A stretch of DNA of 64,000 nt from Flavobacterium limi (GCF_010645075.1 NZ_JAADZV010000003.1:186001-250000), one strand, 5' to 3'. Counted from the stretch's first letter, positions 8,889 through 17,381 are shown. Numbers and translations are program-made. The notes: generated from the sequence alone by a model not told the origin.

Positions 8889-8920
8889 AAATCCTTCAGA
8901 AATCTGAAGGATTTTTAGTT
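8889..8920 (+). terminator. Intrinsic terminator of rluF
   Basis: AAATCCTTCAG, loop AAAT, CTGAAGGATTT, then further T residues: an 11-bp perfect stem 15 nt after the rluF stop. It also faces the convergent LytTR gene. Confidence 0.85.
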
Positions 8921-8945
8921 TTAAATATTCTTAAAAGCTGCTATC

Positions 8946-9692
8946 TTATTTTAAAATACGAAAGTTTTTTACGAAGTCTTTGTACTTATCGCTCAAGGTA
9001 ACTTTATGGTTCCCTTTTAAAATGATCAAATTATCATTTACGTTTATTTGTTGAATCTTACTGAGGTTGACTATATAATTACGGTGCGTTTGGCAAAACT
9101 TAGCTGGATCCAGCAACTGAATAATTTTAGTTAAGGATATTAAAATAACAAATTTTTCAGCGTCAGTAATGATATTACAGTAACGATCTTCAACTTCTAT
9201 GTACAAAATATCCTTGATTTGAACTTTCTTTAAAACTTTATTTTTTTTTATAAAAAGCGAATCTCTGCTTATGACCGTATTTTGATCTTCGCTGTGAAAA
9301 ACATTTGTCTGCTCGTAAAACTTTTCAACTGCCATTTCAAGGGCATATAAAATTTCAAGTTCATTGAATGGTTTCATTAAAAAACTAAAAGGTTTTGTCA
9401 GTTTAGCTCTCTCAAAAATCTGACGATCCTTAGAGCTGGTCAGAAAAACAAATGGTTTTTGCCCGTCTGGCACTATATTGATAGTTTCGGCAAAGGTAAT
9501 TCCGTCCGGTTTTCCATCTAAAAAAACATCAATTACCACGATATCTATTGTATTTTGGTAAAATAATGTCAGCGCCTCCTGGTGAGTCCGGGCTACACCA
9601 ACAATATTGTAATTATTTTCTGAAAGCACTTCTACAAGCGCATCGCTTTCGGCAGGTGTATCTTCTACAATGAGTACATTTATATTATCCAT
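8946..9692 (-). CDS. LytTR-family response regulator
   Basis: A cytoplasmic DNA-binding response regulator of 248 residues. The receiver domain (about 4-120) has acidic residues at VEDT, phospho-acceptor D55 (IVVIDVFLDG) and the conserved lysine in LMKPF. The C-terminal LytTR domain (about 150-245) carries the typical FCQTHRNYIVNL segment. The gene begins inside the last codons of the sensor kinase (8-nt overlap), so the two are translationally coupled and should be a cognate pair. The targets are unknown; no clear LytTR direct-repeat site was recognised nearby. Confidence 0.92.
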   Translation of the reverse strand: MDNINVLIVEDTPAESDALVEVLSENNYNIVGVARTHQEALTLFYQNTIDIVVIDVFLDGKPDGITFAETINIVPDGQKPFVFLTSSKDRQIFERAKLTKPFSFLMKPFNELEILYALEMAVEKFYEQTNVFHSEDQNTVISRDSLFIKKNKVLKKVQIKDILYIEVEDRYCNIITDAEKFVILISLTKIIQLLDPAKFCQTHRNYIVNLSKIQQINVNDNLIILKGNHKVTLSDKYKDFVKNFRILK

Positions 9693-11421
9693 GGTTTTTA
9701 AACTTTGGTAATGCTATGATAATCCTGGTTCCAACATTTTCTTCACTCTCTATATCGAGTTTTCCTTCATTTTTTCGAATCAGGCTTTTACATAACTGCA
9801 TTCCTAATCCTGTTCCTATTATATCATCGTTTTGCTTTTTAGAAAGCAAAATAGTTTCTTTTAATAATTCTTTCCTTGTGGATTCTTTCATTCCTAATCC
9901 GGTATCTTCAATCACTAAATAACAAAACTCTTCTGATGAAGGACGCGTATAGATTGAAATCGTTCCGTTTTCTTTAGAGAATTTAATAGCATTGTCTAAA
10001 AAATTCCTGATTATTATTTTAAGCGAATCAAGATCAGCAAATACATGATCTGCTGCAACAACATCATTTCTAAAATTGATGTTTTTGTTAAACATTAATG
10101 GTTTGTAATTGAATTCTACATGCTGTACAATCGTGGCAAGATGTAAGGATTCCCGATAAAAATAGGCCTGTTGGGTTTGTAATAAAGCCCAGTTAAGCAA
10201 ATTGTCTAATAAATTATACGCTCCGCTGGCAATGGAGCTGTTTTTATGAAGCAAAACATCGAGTTCTGAATAATTTTTATGCTTCAGATTCTCCATTAAT
10301 TTACCATTACTGGTTTTCAGTGCATTTACCGAAGAACGTAAATCATGACTTACTATAGAGAATAATTTGTCTTTGGTAGCGTTCAGTTCATCCAGCTGAT
10401 TTTTCTGGGCTAAGATTATTTTGTTGTTTTTAGCTTTCTGTCTGTAAAAATAAACCCCGGCCCCAAACATGACAAACAATAAAACCGAAGAAATGAAAAA
10501 TACATTTCTTTCGGCTTTTTTTGCTTTATTTTCTGCTGCAAGCACGTCAACTTCTTTTTGTTTTTGCTTGATGGCAAATTTCTTTTCGAGATCTGCAATT
10601 GCCCAGACTTTGTTTTGATCGTTTAGTGAGTCTTTCCAGGCTTCGTATTCTTTTCTATAGGTTAAGGCTAAAGGAAAGTTTTTTCTGTTCTCTTCTACTA
10701 CTGCCATGTTTAAAGTGGCATTTTGTTTTAGTTCAAATGATTTTACTTTTCTCGAAAGATTATATGCTTTTTCAAAATATGGGATTGCTTGAGCATCTTT
10801 ATATTGTTCATAATACAAATTGGCAATATCCGTGTAAGAGCCTATAAGCATTAATGTATCTTTTTCTAATTCTTGTAACTTCGATGCTTTAAATAAATAT
10901 TTTTCTGCTTCATCAATTTTTTTGAGATGCAAATAACACAATCCTATATTATGAAAAACAGTACTTTTTTTTAAATCATATATTGATGAATTAGGAAGAT
11001 TTTCAATTTCTTTAAAATATTTCAGCCCCTTTCTAAACTCATTTTGTTTTAAAGCAATTTCACCCAAAGCTAATTTAGCTTTATATTTAAATTTAAATTT
11101 AGATGAAATTAGATTAAACTCTTTTTTGGCTTCCTTAAAAAGTTTTTTATTATTAAAACTTGTAGCCCTAAAATAATGACAGTAATCATTTAATTCCTTA
11201 TTTTCAGAACTTAATTGTTTCATTGAGTACACTAAAGTAGAATCCCAATTATTTTCTAAAAAAAAATATTGAGCTTTATTAAAGTTGAATTCTTCATTGA
11301 ACTCTTTTGCTTTCTTTTTAATTTCAGAACTAAATAATTTACTGTCAAATTTTAATTGTGAAAAAAGAAGAAAAGGAAAGCTAATTATAATTAAAAAAAG
11401 AAAATGCTTAATTTTAACCAT
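9685..11421 (-). CDS. TPR-containing sensor histidine kinase
   Basis: Membrane sensor kinase of 578 residues. A signal sequence (1-22) is followed by TPR repeats at about 40-270, predicted periplasmic. A membrane helix at about 307-325, a coiled linker, a HisKA-like domain with H359 (SIVSHDLRSSVNAL) and a HATPase_c domain with DTGLGM and GTGLGMQLC motifs complete it. The H-box reads HDLRSSV instead of HELRTPL, a variant often seen in Bacteroidetes TPR kinases. There is no receiver domain, so signalling goes to the LytTR regulator that overlaps its 3' end. A small unknown gene ends 34 nt upstream and may be the first gene of the operon. Confidence 0.9.
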   Translation of the reverse strand: MVKIKHFLFLIIISFPFLLFSQLKFDSKLFSSEIKKKAKEFNEEFNFNKAQYFFLENNWDSTLVYSMKQLSSENKELNDYCHYFRATSFNNKKLFKEAKKEFNLISSKFKFKYKAKLALGEIALKQNEFRKGLKYFKEIENLPNSSIYDLKKSTVFHNIGLCYLHLKKIDEAEKYLFKASKLQELEKDTLMLIGSYTDIANLYYEQYKDAQAIPYFEKAYNLSRKVKSFELKQNATLNMAVVEENRKNFPLALTYRKEYEAWKDSLNDQNKVWAIADLEKKFAIKQKQKEVDVLAAENKAKKAERNVFFISSVLLFVMFGAGVYFYRQKAKNNKIILAQKNQLDELNATKDKLFSIVSHDLRSSVNALKTSNGKLMENLKHKNYSELDVLLHKNSSIASGAYNLLDNLLNWALLQTQQAYFYRESLHLATIVQHVEFNYKPLMFNKNINFRNDVVAADHVFADLDSLKIIIRNFLDNAIKFSKENGTISIYTRPSSEEFCYLVIEDTGLGMKESTRKELLKETILLSKKQNDDIIGTGLGMQLCKSLIRKNEGKLDIESEENVGTRIIIALPKFKNHG

Positions 11422-11455
11422 TAAATTTTATGTAAATGACACTACTAAATTCCAT

Positions 11456-11932
11456 TTAATTACCATCTTGAACAATCGTAACCGTTCCTCTTGAAGTGAT
11501 AGGGTCTGTGTCCCAAAGAAAAGTTTCAATCGTTTTTATTTGAGAAAAGTGATCCACAAATGGAATTGGATCCGCATCAAAGGTAACTTCATACATATCG
11601 AAATTAATGCCTTCATACTCTATCATATCATAAGCTACAAAAAATTGCAATTGGGGAACTCCATCAATATCGACATAGCAATTTTGATAAATACTAAAAT
11701 TTAGTGTATTGTCACCTTTTGCAATAAAAACCACAGCCCTTATAACTAATTTTTTCTTATTATTTTTAAAACGAGCATCTACAATAGGAGGCAAAAGCGC
11801 TTTAGATCTGTTATCAGGAAATGATATTGAACCAACTGGCTCACTTGGTAATTTATCGACAATACAAACTCCAGGAGGAATTCTTCTGTCAATTTTTTCT
11901 GAGGTAATTTTTTCTGAGGTAATTTTTTCCAT
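11456..11932 (-). CDS. Hypothetical protein upstream of the two-component pair
   Basis: A 158-residue protein I do not recognise. It has no signal peptide or membrane helix, and its middle is rich in beta-prone stretches (VIRAVVFIAKG, LQFFVAYDMI). It starts with the repeated pentapeptide EKITS, encoded by a 15-nt tandem duplication. It lies 34 nt upstream of the sensor kinase on the same strand, so a link with that system is plausible but unproven. A TATATTTG box lies about 90 nt upstream of the ATG. Composition resembles the neighbours. A real gene is likely given its length and the promoter. Confidence 0.6.
   Translation of the reverse strand: MEKITSEKITSEKIDRRIPPGVCIVDKLPSEPVGSISFPDNRSKALLPPIVDARFKNNKKKLVIRAVVFIAKGDNTLNFSIYQNCYVDIDGVPQLQFFVAYDMIEYEGINFDMYEVTFDADPIPFVDHFSQIKTIETFLWDTDPITSRGTVTIVQDGN
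11891..11929. repeat. 15-nt tandem repeat in the start of the hypothetical gene
   Basis: The plus-strand unit AATTTTTTCTGAGGT occurs at 11891-11905 and 11906-11920, and its first nine bases again at 11921-11929. The length is a multiple of three, so copy changes keep frame and add or remove five N-terminal residues. Confidence 0.85.
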
Positions 11933-12022
11933 GGTAATAGTTTTTTAGGTTAGAAAATGATTAATATCTCGCCTCTTAATATAAGGCATATTTAACTTAC
12001 ATAAGCTACAAATTTCAGATGT

Positions 12023-12030
12023 CAAATATA
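12023..12030 (-). promoter_or_regulatory. -7 promoter box for the hypothetical/two-component operon
   Basis: TATATTTG on the minus strand, about 90 nt before the 158-residue gene. The rest of 11933-12138 is AT-rich with no gene that I can support. Confidence 0.45.
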
Positions 12031-12138
12031 ACAAAGTATTTCTTAATAACTTTTATTTCAAGGGTTATTAAACGATTATATTGGCATTTTGACGTTAAAT
12101 TATTAAGCCAGGGTTTGAAAGAAAGACTTTTTATAAAA

Positions 12139-12169
12139 AAAATCCTATTCTGCAATAGAATAGGATTTT
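12139..12169 (-). terminator. Intrinsic terminator of the DUF4153-like gene
   Basis: A 13-bp perfect stem (AAAATCCTATTCT and its complement) around loop GCAAT, followed on the minus strand by a T-rich run. It lies just past the stop at 12186. Confidence 0.85.
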
Positions 12170-12185
12170 AGAAATTTATTACTTA

Positions 12186-13568
12186 TTATTTTTCAAAAAA
12201 AGCATAATACAATGGTTTAGATAAAAACGATTTTTCCTGATAAGAATGAATCTCGTATTCTCTTTTAGTTTCTTTTAATTTTCCATCTAAATTATTCTTT
12301 AAAAAATATTCTCTTCGTGCTTCATCATTAAAATTTAAATCGCTCAAAAATATTGGTTCGACTCCTTTATTAACTGATATATTGTAATTGGTAATCAGGT
12401 TTCCCCAATTGACAAAACTGCACAAGAGTAATAAGACATAGCAATACCAGACCATTTGGTTAAAAAGGTATGCATTTGTTTTTTGTCTGGTTATTTTTAG
12501 AAAAGCGTAAACCAAACCAATCGTTATTAAAATCAGAAACGCATACACTCCTAATCGTTTGTACGTCAATCCGAAAAAAGAAACGTATTCTGAGTTTTTG
12601 ATAATAGCACTTACTATCAAAATGCTATTGAGGTAAATCCATACTTTGGCTAATTTTTTAAGCGCTGTGGCTTTCGCATCAAAATTAAAACCTCCTTTAA
12701 AGTAAAATAAGATTACTCCAAGTGCCATCAGGATTGAGAAAATAACAGCATTTACTCTTTCATGTATATCTGAACTTAGCTTTGTTTTTTCGACAGCTTC
12801 AAAAAACTGCTCATAATTATAGGTTGCAATAAAAACCAGCAGCAATACATTTAAAAGTACTAAAGTGATTTCGCCACTTTTTCTTTCGAAGTCAATATCC
12901 AGAAACGAAAAAGAACTTTCGTTTTGAGTTTTAGTTTCATCGCTAAAATCATTATCCAATAGATTGTTTTTTTCATAACAAACTTCAGGAATCCAGTAAT
13001 TCCAAAAATTGAATGAGATATAAAATCCTAAAACGCCAATTATGATAAGCTGCCAGAGATCAAGGTCTAATTCATAATCAGTAAACAGGGATGAAAAGTA
13101 GTTGCTTCCGAAAGAATATACGATTAGAAATAATCCCAAAAAGACTGCCGGAATGATAAAATAGGCAATTAGTTTTTTAGCAAAACCGTTGTTTACTTTT
13201 CTTTTTGGAAGATATTGACTGAACATGAATATCCGTCCTAATGAAGCTACTCCATTTACGAATATTAGCGGAAATACCTGTAAAAGCTTCAGCTTGGGTT
13301 CCTGTGTTTTGAATTGCAAAAAAACAAGCGACAATGCCAGAGCCCAAAATGAAGCAAAATCACCATACCAGGCAAAAGCATAACAAGACAATATCGAGGT
13401 AACGACCAAAATCAAATGTGACCTGTGAGTAAACCGATCCTGAAAGAAATAACAAATTAAGGCTGTTAGTGCTAATCCGAAGATACCCAGATTCACACCT
13501 AACTCCTGTTTGTAAAAAAGCAGCGTAAATATTAAACTGCTGACTAAGATAAAATGTAGTTTTTTCAT
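12186..13568 (-). CDS. Polytopic membrane protein, DUF4153/DUF4173-like
   Basis: About 460 residues with roughly ten to twelve hydrophobic helices and a hydrophilic C-terminal tail of about 70 residues. The central LTYKRLGVYAFL and LFNQMVWYCYVLLL segments resemble the DUF4153/DUF4173 membrane families, whose function is unknown. The start is placed at ATG 13568 (MKKLHFIL). The frame is open 15 codons further to a TTG, but a TAAATTTG promoter box and a palindromic site lie between the two. It follows the winged-helix regulator gene on the same strand but has its own promoter region. It is probably co-controlled with the upstream membrane protein through the shared palindrome. Confidence 0.75.
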   Translation of the reverse strand: MKKLHFILVSSLIFTLLFYKQELGVNLGIFGLALTALICYFFQDRFTHRSHLILVVTSILSCYAFAWYGDFASFWALALSLVFLQFKTQEPKLKLLQVFPLIFVNGVASLGRIFMFSQYLPKRKVNNGFAKKLIAYFIIPAVFLGLFLIVYSFGSNYFSSLFTDYELDLDLWQLIIIGVLGFYISFNFWNYWIPEVCYEKNNLLDNDFSDETKTQNESSFSFLDIDFERKSGEITLVLLNVLLLVFIATYNYEQFFEAVEKTKLSSDIHERVNAVIFSILMALGVILFYFKGGFNFDAKATALKKLAKVWIYLNSILIVSAIIKNSEYVSFFGLTYKRLGVYAFLILITIGLVYAFLKITRQKTNAYLFNQMVWYCYVLLLLCSFVNWGNLITNYNISVNKGVEPIFLSDLNFNDEARREYFLKNNLDGKLKETKREYEIHSYQEKSFLSKPLYYAFFEK

Positions 13569-13573
13569 TATTA

Positions 13574-13581
13574 CAAATTTA
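13574..13581 (-). promoter_or_regulatory. -7 promoter box directly before the DUF4153-like gene
   Basis: TAAATTTG on the minus strand, ending 5 nt before the ATG at 13568, so the transcript may be nearly leaderless. A second candidate box TAACTTTG lies at 13598-13605, inside the palindromic site. Confidence 0.5.
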
Positions 13582-13586
13582 AAAGT

Positions 13587-13603
13587 ACTTTGTTTTTCAA
13601 AGT
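13587..13603. promoter_or_regulatory. Palindromic operator candidate, copy 1
   Basis: ACTTTG-TTTTT-CAAAGT: a perfect 6-bp inverted repeat with a 5-nt spacer. A further AAAGT at 13582-13586 makes AAAGTACTTT, itself a palindrome. A 25-bp block including this site recurs with two mismatches at 14541-14565. The right arm forms the -7 sequence TAACTTTG on the minus strand, so a bound protein would block the promoter. Confidence 0.6.
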
Positions 13604-13626
13604 TATTAGACAAAAAAATATAGTTA

Positions 13627-13917
13627 TTACGATTTCATTAATTTTTCAAGATACGATAAATGCTCTTTGAAAGCAGCACGCCCAAGCGGAGTAACCTGAT
13701 AAGACGTTTTTGGCTTTTTACCCACAAATTCTTTTTTTACTTCAATATATTCCGATTTTTCAAGTGCCGAGGAATGACTTGCCAAATTACCATCTGTAAT
13801 ATTCAATAAAGTCTTCATCTCGGTAAAATCAACCCATTCATTCACCATCAGGACGGACATTATACCCAGTCTGACACGGCTTTCAAAATCTTTATTTAAT
13901 TTATCAATGATTCCCAT
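13627..13917 (-). CDS. Small winged-helix transcriptional regulator (HTH_34-like)
   Basis: A 96-residue protein that is essentially one winged helix-turn-helix. RVRLGIMSVL is helix 1, LNITDGNLASHSSALEK the recognition region and YEVKK...SYQVTPLGR the wing. These small regulators of the HTH_34/PadR-MarR-like type usually control nearby membrane protein genes. It starts 3 nt after the stop of the upstream membrane protein gene and ends 58 nt before the next one, so it sits in the middle of the unit. The nearly identical palindromes at both flanking promoters are the obvious candidate binding sites, implying autoregulation. No ligand-binding domain is present; the signal is unknown. Confidence 0.85.
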   Translation of the reverse strand: MGIIDKLNKDFESRVRLGIMSVLMVNEWVDFTEMKTLLNITDGNLASHSSALEKSEYIEVKKEFVGKKPKTSYQVTPLGRAAFKEHLSYLEKLMKS

Positions 13918-13920
13918 TGG

Positions 13921-14535
13921 TTATTTGTATTTTTTGAACATGATTAGTCCGTACAAGATATGCAAAATACCAAAACCTATGATCCAAAAAATCAAACCAT
14001 ATCCAATATAAAAAAGAGAAATACATCCTAAAATCAACTCACAAAAACCTAAATATTTTATATCTGAAAAAGTATATTTCTCGGCATTTATAACAGCAAG
14101 TCCGTAAAAAATCAAAGTAGACGGCGCCACCAGGCCAAAATACCCATGATAAAGTAATGCCAGACAAAATATACCTCCTGTCACAAGCGGAACCGCAAGA
14201 TTAAACAGCATTTTTTTTGTTGCAGAAGTCCAGATTGGTAAATTGTATTTTCGGCTTTTTCTTATGGTAAAAAACGCACCGAATACAAATGCAGAGATTA
14301 AAATTATAATTGCGATCCAAAATAATTCTGAAACCAGACTGACAGAATATAACCTGTGTTCATCATTTAAATAATCCATTCCATTGGCCTTAAATAACTG
14401 ATAAACGTATAATCCCCCTATCAGAGCTGACAACCCTGCAAAAACTCCTGAGAGCCCGCTTAAGGATATAAATCTTGAAGAACGTTCCATCATAGAACGA
14501 ATATGTGCTAAATCTTCCTGGTGCTTCTGATTCAT
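13921..14535 (-). CDS. Hypothetical membrane protein upstream of the regulator
   Basis: A 204-residue protein with about six predicted membrane helices after a short cytoplasmic start (MNQKHQEDLAHIRSMMERSS). I do not recognise a named family with certainty. Similar proteins with the ERSSRFISLSGLSG start are found beside small winged-helix regulators in Bacteroidetes. It is the first gene of the unit, and the regulator begins 3 nt after its stop. Its promoter TAACTTTG (14556-14563 on the minus strand) is embedded in the second copy of the palindrome. A sensing or regulator-sequestering role is speculation. Confidence 0.7.
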   Translation of the reverse strand: MNQKHQEDLAHIRSMMERSSRFISLSGLSGVFAGLSALIGGLYVYQLFKANGMDYLNDEHRLYSVSLVSELFWIAIIILISAFVFGAFFTIRKSRKYNLPIWTSATKKMLFNLAVPLVTGGIFCLALLYHGYFGLVAPSTLIFYGLAVINAEKYTFSDIKYLGFCELILGCISLFYIGYGLIFWIIGFGILHILYGLIMFKKYK

Positions 14536-14544
14536 AATTAAAGT

Positions 14545-14561
14545 ACTTTGTATTGCAAAGT
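14545..14561. promoter_or_regulatory. Palindromic operator candidate, copy 2
   Basis: ACTTTG-TATTG-CAAAGT, the same 6-bp inverted repeat and spacer length as at 13587-13603, again preceded by AAAGT. It overlaps the minus-strand -7 box TAACTTTG (14556-14563), 20 nt before the ATG at 14535. Confidence 0.6.
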
Positions 14562-14659
14562 TATGTTTTATTTTTAATTAGCAAATAAAAAATTTATTTA
14601 TTTTATCAATTTATACACCTGAAAGATTTTGAAACGCTATAAAAGAGAATTTCTTATTA

Positions 14660-14785
14660 CCACGGAGCTGCGTGAGGGATAGAAGCCAGCTACCAAAGTA
14701 GCGCGGATAGCCCGACCCCATTTGCAAAAGGCGCACAATATTCGGTTTGTGAGTTAGCGCCTTTTGCAAATGGGGTCACGCCCAA
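14660..14785 (+). ncRNA. Structured intergenic element (candidate Flavobacterial RNA motif)
   Basis: A GC-richer island in the 312-bp gap between the membrane protein gene and folD. Nested pairing is visible. GCGT (14670-14673) pairs with ACGC (14778-14781). GCTAC (14689-14693) pairs with GTAGC (14698-14702) across loop CAAA. A perfect 21-bp inverted repeat joins 14714-14734 with 14757-14777. The single-stranded blocks GTGAGGGATAGAAGCC and CGGATAGCCCGACCCC resemble, from memory, a dispersed motif in Flavobacteria, possibly the Flavo-1 type in Rfam. No promoter is evident, and no ORF fits the strand. Confidence 0.5.
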
Positions 14786-14799
14786 AGTATAAAAACAAC

Positions 14800-14825
14800 A
14801 AAACCCACTCGACTGAATGGGTTTT
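14800..14825 (-). terminator. Terminator of folD
   Basis: AAAACCCA, 10-nt loop, TGGGTTTT. The stem lies 24 nt past the folD stop and gives a T run on the minus strand. Confidence 0.75.
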
Positions 14826-14848
14826 GATTATTGATATTCTGTAAAATA

Positions 14849-15730
14849 TTATTTTCTGCTTCTGATTTTTCTCGCCAAAAGTGTGTTTTGAAGCAACATT
14901 GCAATAGTCATTGGTCCTACTCCACCCGGAACCGGAGTAATAAAGGACGCTTTTTTGCTTACTTCATCAAAATCAACATCACCTTTAATAACATATCCTT
15001 TTGAGTTTGAAGCATCGTCAACTCTGGTAATTCCAACGTCTATAATTACAACGCCGTCTTTCACCATATCGCCTTTTAAAAATTCCGGAACACCTAAAGC
15101 CGTAATGATAATATCAGCATTTTTAGTGAACTCAGCTAAGTTTTTGGTACGGCTGTGCGTTAAAGTCACTGTTGAATCACCAGGATTTCCTTTGCGGCTC
15201 ATCAAAATGCTCATTGGGCGGCCTACGATATGACTTCTACCAATAACAACAGTATGTTTTCCTGCAGTTTCAACTTTATAACGCTCTAATAATTGCATGA
15301 TTCCGAAAGGAGTTGCGGGAATAAATGTTTCCATTTCTAAAGCCATTCTTCCAAAGTTTGTCGGGTGAAAACCATCAACATCTTTCTCCGGATCAATGGC
15401 TAAAAGAATCTTTTCTTCATCAATATGTTTTGGTAATGGCAACTGAACAATATAGCCGTCGAGGTTGTCATCTTCGTTTAACTCTTTAATTTTTGCTAAT
15501 AAATCTGCTTCGGTAATATCTTCTGGTAAAGCAACCAAAGTTGAATCAAACCCGATTTCCTGACATGATTTTACTTTACTTCCTACGTAAGTTAAACTTG
15601 CTCCGTTATTTCCAACTAATACTGCAGCTAAATGAGGTACTTTTCCTCCTGCGGCTTTTATGGATTGAACTTCGGCTGCAATTTCGTTTTTAATGTCTTC
15701 AGATGTTTTTTTACCGTCTAGTATTTGCAT
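14849..15730 (-). CDS. folD: Methylenetetrahydrofolate dehydrogenase/cyclohydrolase
   Basis: Bifunctional cytosolic enzyme that converts 5,10-methylene-THF to 10-formyl-THF with NADP. The catalytic segment [14 protein letters not shown] carries the conserved Tyr and Lys near residue 60. [12 protein letters not shown] and [10 protein letters not shown] are family signatures. The Rossmann part has [12 protein letters not shown], and the C-terminal [11 protein letters not shown] motif is intact. At 293 residues it is full length. It lies downstream of ffh on the same strand, separated by a 134-bp gap that contains an inverted repeat, so it may have its own promoter. Confidence 0.97.
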   Translation of the reverse strand: MQILDGKKTSEDIKNEIAAEVQSIKAAGGKVPHLAAVLVGNNGASLTYVGSKVKSCQEIGFDSTLVALPEDITEADLLAKIKELNEDDNLDGYIVQLPLPKHIDEEKILLAIDPEKDVDGFHPTNFGRMALEMETFIPATPFGIMQLLERYKVETAGKHTVVIGRSHIVGRPMSILMSRKGNPGDSTVTLTHSRTKNLAEFTKNADIIITALGVPEFLKGDMVKDGVVIIDVGITRVDDASNSKGYVIKGDVDFDEVSKKASFITPVPGGVGPMTIAMLLQNTLLARKIRSRK

Positions 15731-15803
15731 TTTCTTTTTAAGTTAAATGTTCTATGTTAGAAGTGAGAAGTTTCTAAACTGAAAATCTCGAATATTTATA
15801 TTA

Positions 15804-15857
15804 AAAAAGTTTCAAATTTCAGCTTCACAACCTGAAACCTTAAACTTGAAACTTTTT
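15804..15857 (-). terminator. Inverted repeat after ffh, probable terminator
   Basis: AAAAAGTTTCAA (15804-15815) pairs with TTGAAACTTTTT (15846-15857). A nested TTTCAG/CTGAAA stem lies inside at 15817-15836. It begins 8 nt past the ffh stop. Confidence 0.55.
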
Positions 15858-15864
15858 AATTTAT

Positions 15865-17217
15865 TTATCTCGGCATTCCGCCTGGCATACCTTTCATACC
15901 GCCCATCATCTTCATCAGGTTTTTTCCGCCCGGTCCCTGCATCATTTTCATCATCTTGCTCATTTGGTCGAACTGCTTCATTAACTGATTTACCTGTTCA
16001 ACCTTAGTTCCCGAACCTTTTGCAATTCTGGCTTTTCTTTTTACATCGATAATCGCTGGCTTACTTCTTTCTCCCGGAGTCATCGAGTGAATAATTGCCT
16101 CAATATGTTTGAAAGCATCGTCTTCAATTTCTACATCTTTCATGGCTTTTGAAGCACCTGGTATCATTCCGACAAGGTCTTTCATGTTACCCATTTTCTT
16201 TACTTGTTGAATCTGCGTAAGGAAATCATCAAAACCGAATTCGTTTTTAGCGATTTTCTTTTGAAGTTTTCTGGCTTCTTCTTCATCAAACTGCTCCTGA
16301 GCTCTTTCAACAAGCGACACAACGTCACCCATACCTAAGATACGCTCAGCCATACGTTCCGGATAGAAAACATCAATAGCTTCCATTTTTTCTCCGGTAC
16401 CAACAAATTTAATTGGTTTGTTTACAATTGATTTAATGGAAAGCGCAGCTCCACCACGAGTATCACCATCTAATTTCGTTAAGATAACTCCATCAAAGTT
16501 CAGGATATCGTTGAATGCTTTTGCTGTGTTTACAGCATCTTGTCCTGTCATCGAATCGACAACAAACAAAGTTTCCTGAGGCTGAATTGCTTTATGTACA
16601 CGTGCAATTTCGTCCATCATTTCCTGATCTACAGCTAAACGTCCGGCAGTATCGACAATAACTACGTTTAAACCGTTTGCTTTGGCATGTTTGATTGCGT
16701 TTTGAGCAATTTCTACAGGATTTTTATTTTCCGGTTCTGAGTACACCTCAACACCTATCTGATCTCCCACAACATGCAACTGGTTTATCGCCGCAGGACG
16801 GTAGATATCACATGCTACTAAAAGTGGTTTTTTATTTTTCTTTGTTTTTAAGAAATTAGCCAATTTTCCTGAGAAAGTCGTTTTACCTGAACCCTGAAGT
16901 CCGGACATTAAAATAACTGTCGGATTTCCTGAAAGGTTAACACCGGCAACATCTCCTCCCATCAATTCGGTAAGTTCGTCTTTAACCAGCTTCACTAATA
17001 GTTGTCCTGGCTGAAGCGTAGTCAATACATCCTGACCGATCGCTTTTTCTTTTACCCTTGCAGTAAAATCTTTTGCAATTTTAAAGTTAACATCGGCATC
17101 AAGCAACGCACGACGAACTTCTTTTAAGGTATCGGCAACGTTTACTTCTGTAATTTTCCCGTGTCCTTTTAATATATGGAACGCTTTATCTAACTTATCA
17201 CTTAAATTATCAAACAT
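15865..17217 (-). CDS. ffh: Signal recognition particle protein Ffh
   Basis: The SRP54 GTPase that binds 4.5S RNA and signal sequences and delivers ribosomes to FtsY. An N domain is followed by the G domain with P-loop GLQGSGKTT, DTAGR and TKLDGD motifs. The C-terminal M domain ends in a methionine- and glycine-rich tail. With the start at ATG 17217 (MFDNLSDKL) it has 450 residues, the usual length. The frame is open 12 codons further to TTG 17253, but the TATATTTG box at 17240-17247 lies downstream of that codon, so the longer form is rejected. Confidence 0.97.
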   Translation of the reverse strand: MFDNLSDKLDKAFHILKGHGKITEVNVADTLKEVRRALLDADVNFKIAKDFTARVKEKAIGQDVLTTLQPGQLLVKLVKDELTELMGGDVAGVNLSGNPTVILMSGLQGSGKTTFSGKLANFLKTKKNKKPLLVACDIYRPAAINQLHVVGDQIGVEVYSEPENKNPVEIAQNAIKHAKANGLNVVIVDTAGRLAVDQEMMDEIARVHKAIQPQETLFVVDSMTGQDAVNTAKAFNDILNFDGVILTKLDGDTRGGAALSIKSIVNKPIKFVGTGEKMEAIDVFYPERMAERILGMGDVVSLVERAQEQFDEEEARKLQKKIAKNEFGFDDFLTQIQQVKKMGNMKDLVGMIPGASKAMKDVEIEDDAFKHIEAIIHSMTPGERSKPAIIDVKRKARIAKGSGTKVEQVNQLMKQFDQMSKMMKMMQGPGGKNLMKMMGGMKGMPGGMPR

Positions 17218-17239
17218 AATTTTGCTTTTTTTGAAGTTG

Positions 17240-17247
17240 CAAATATA
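17240..17247 (-). promoter_or_regulatory. -7 promoter box of ffh
   Basis: TATATTTG on the minus strand, 22 nt before the ATG at 17217. Confidence 0.65.
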
Positions 17248-17355
17248 GAACAAAGTTAGAAAGTTTCAAAGATTCAGAGAAGCAAAGGTTTAAAGTTTTA
17301 ATACGTAATCTTTCCTTATCGTATTTATTGAAACGAATTATAAATTCATAAAAAA

Positions 17356-17381
17356 AGAGGTTAGAAAAAAATCTAACCTCT
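17356..17381 (-). terminator. Terminator of the hmuY transcript
   Basis: AGAGGTTAGA, six-nt loop, TCTAACCTCT, then a run of seven T on the minus strand. It lies 64 nt past the hmuY stop. Confidence 0.85.

Noticed and set aside
17218..17253. Extended N terminus of ffh from TTG 17253
   Set aside because: The TATATTTG box at 17240-17247 is downstream of that codon, and Ffh proteins normally start MFDNLS.
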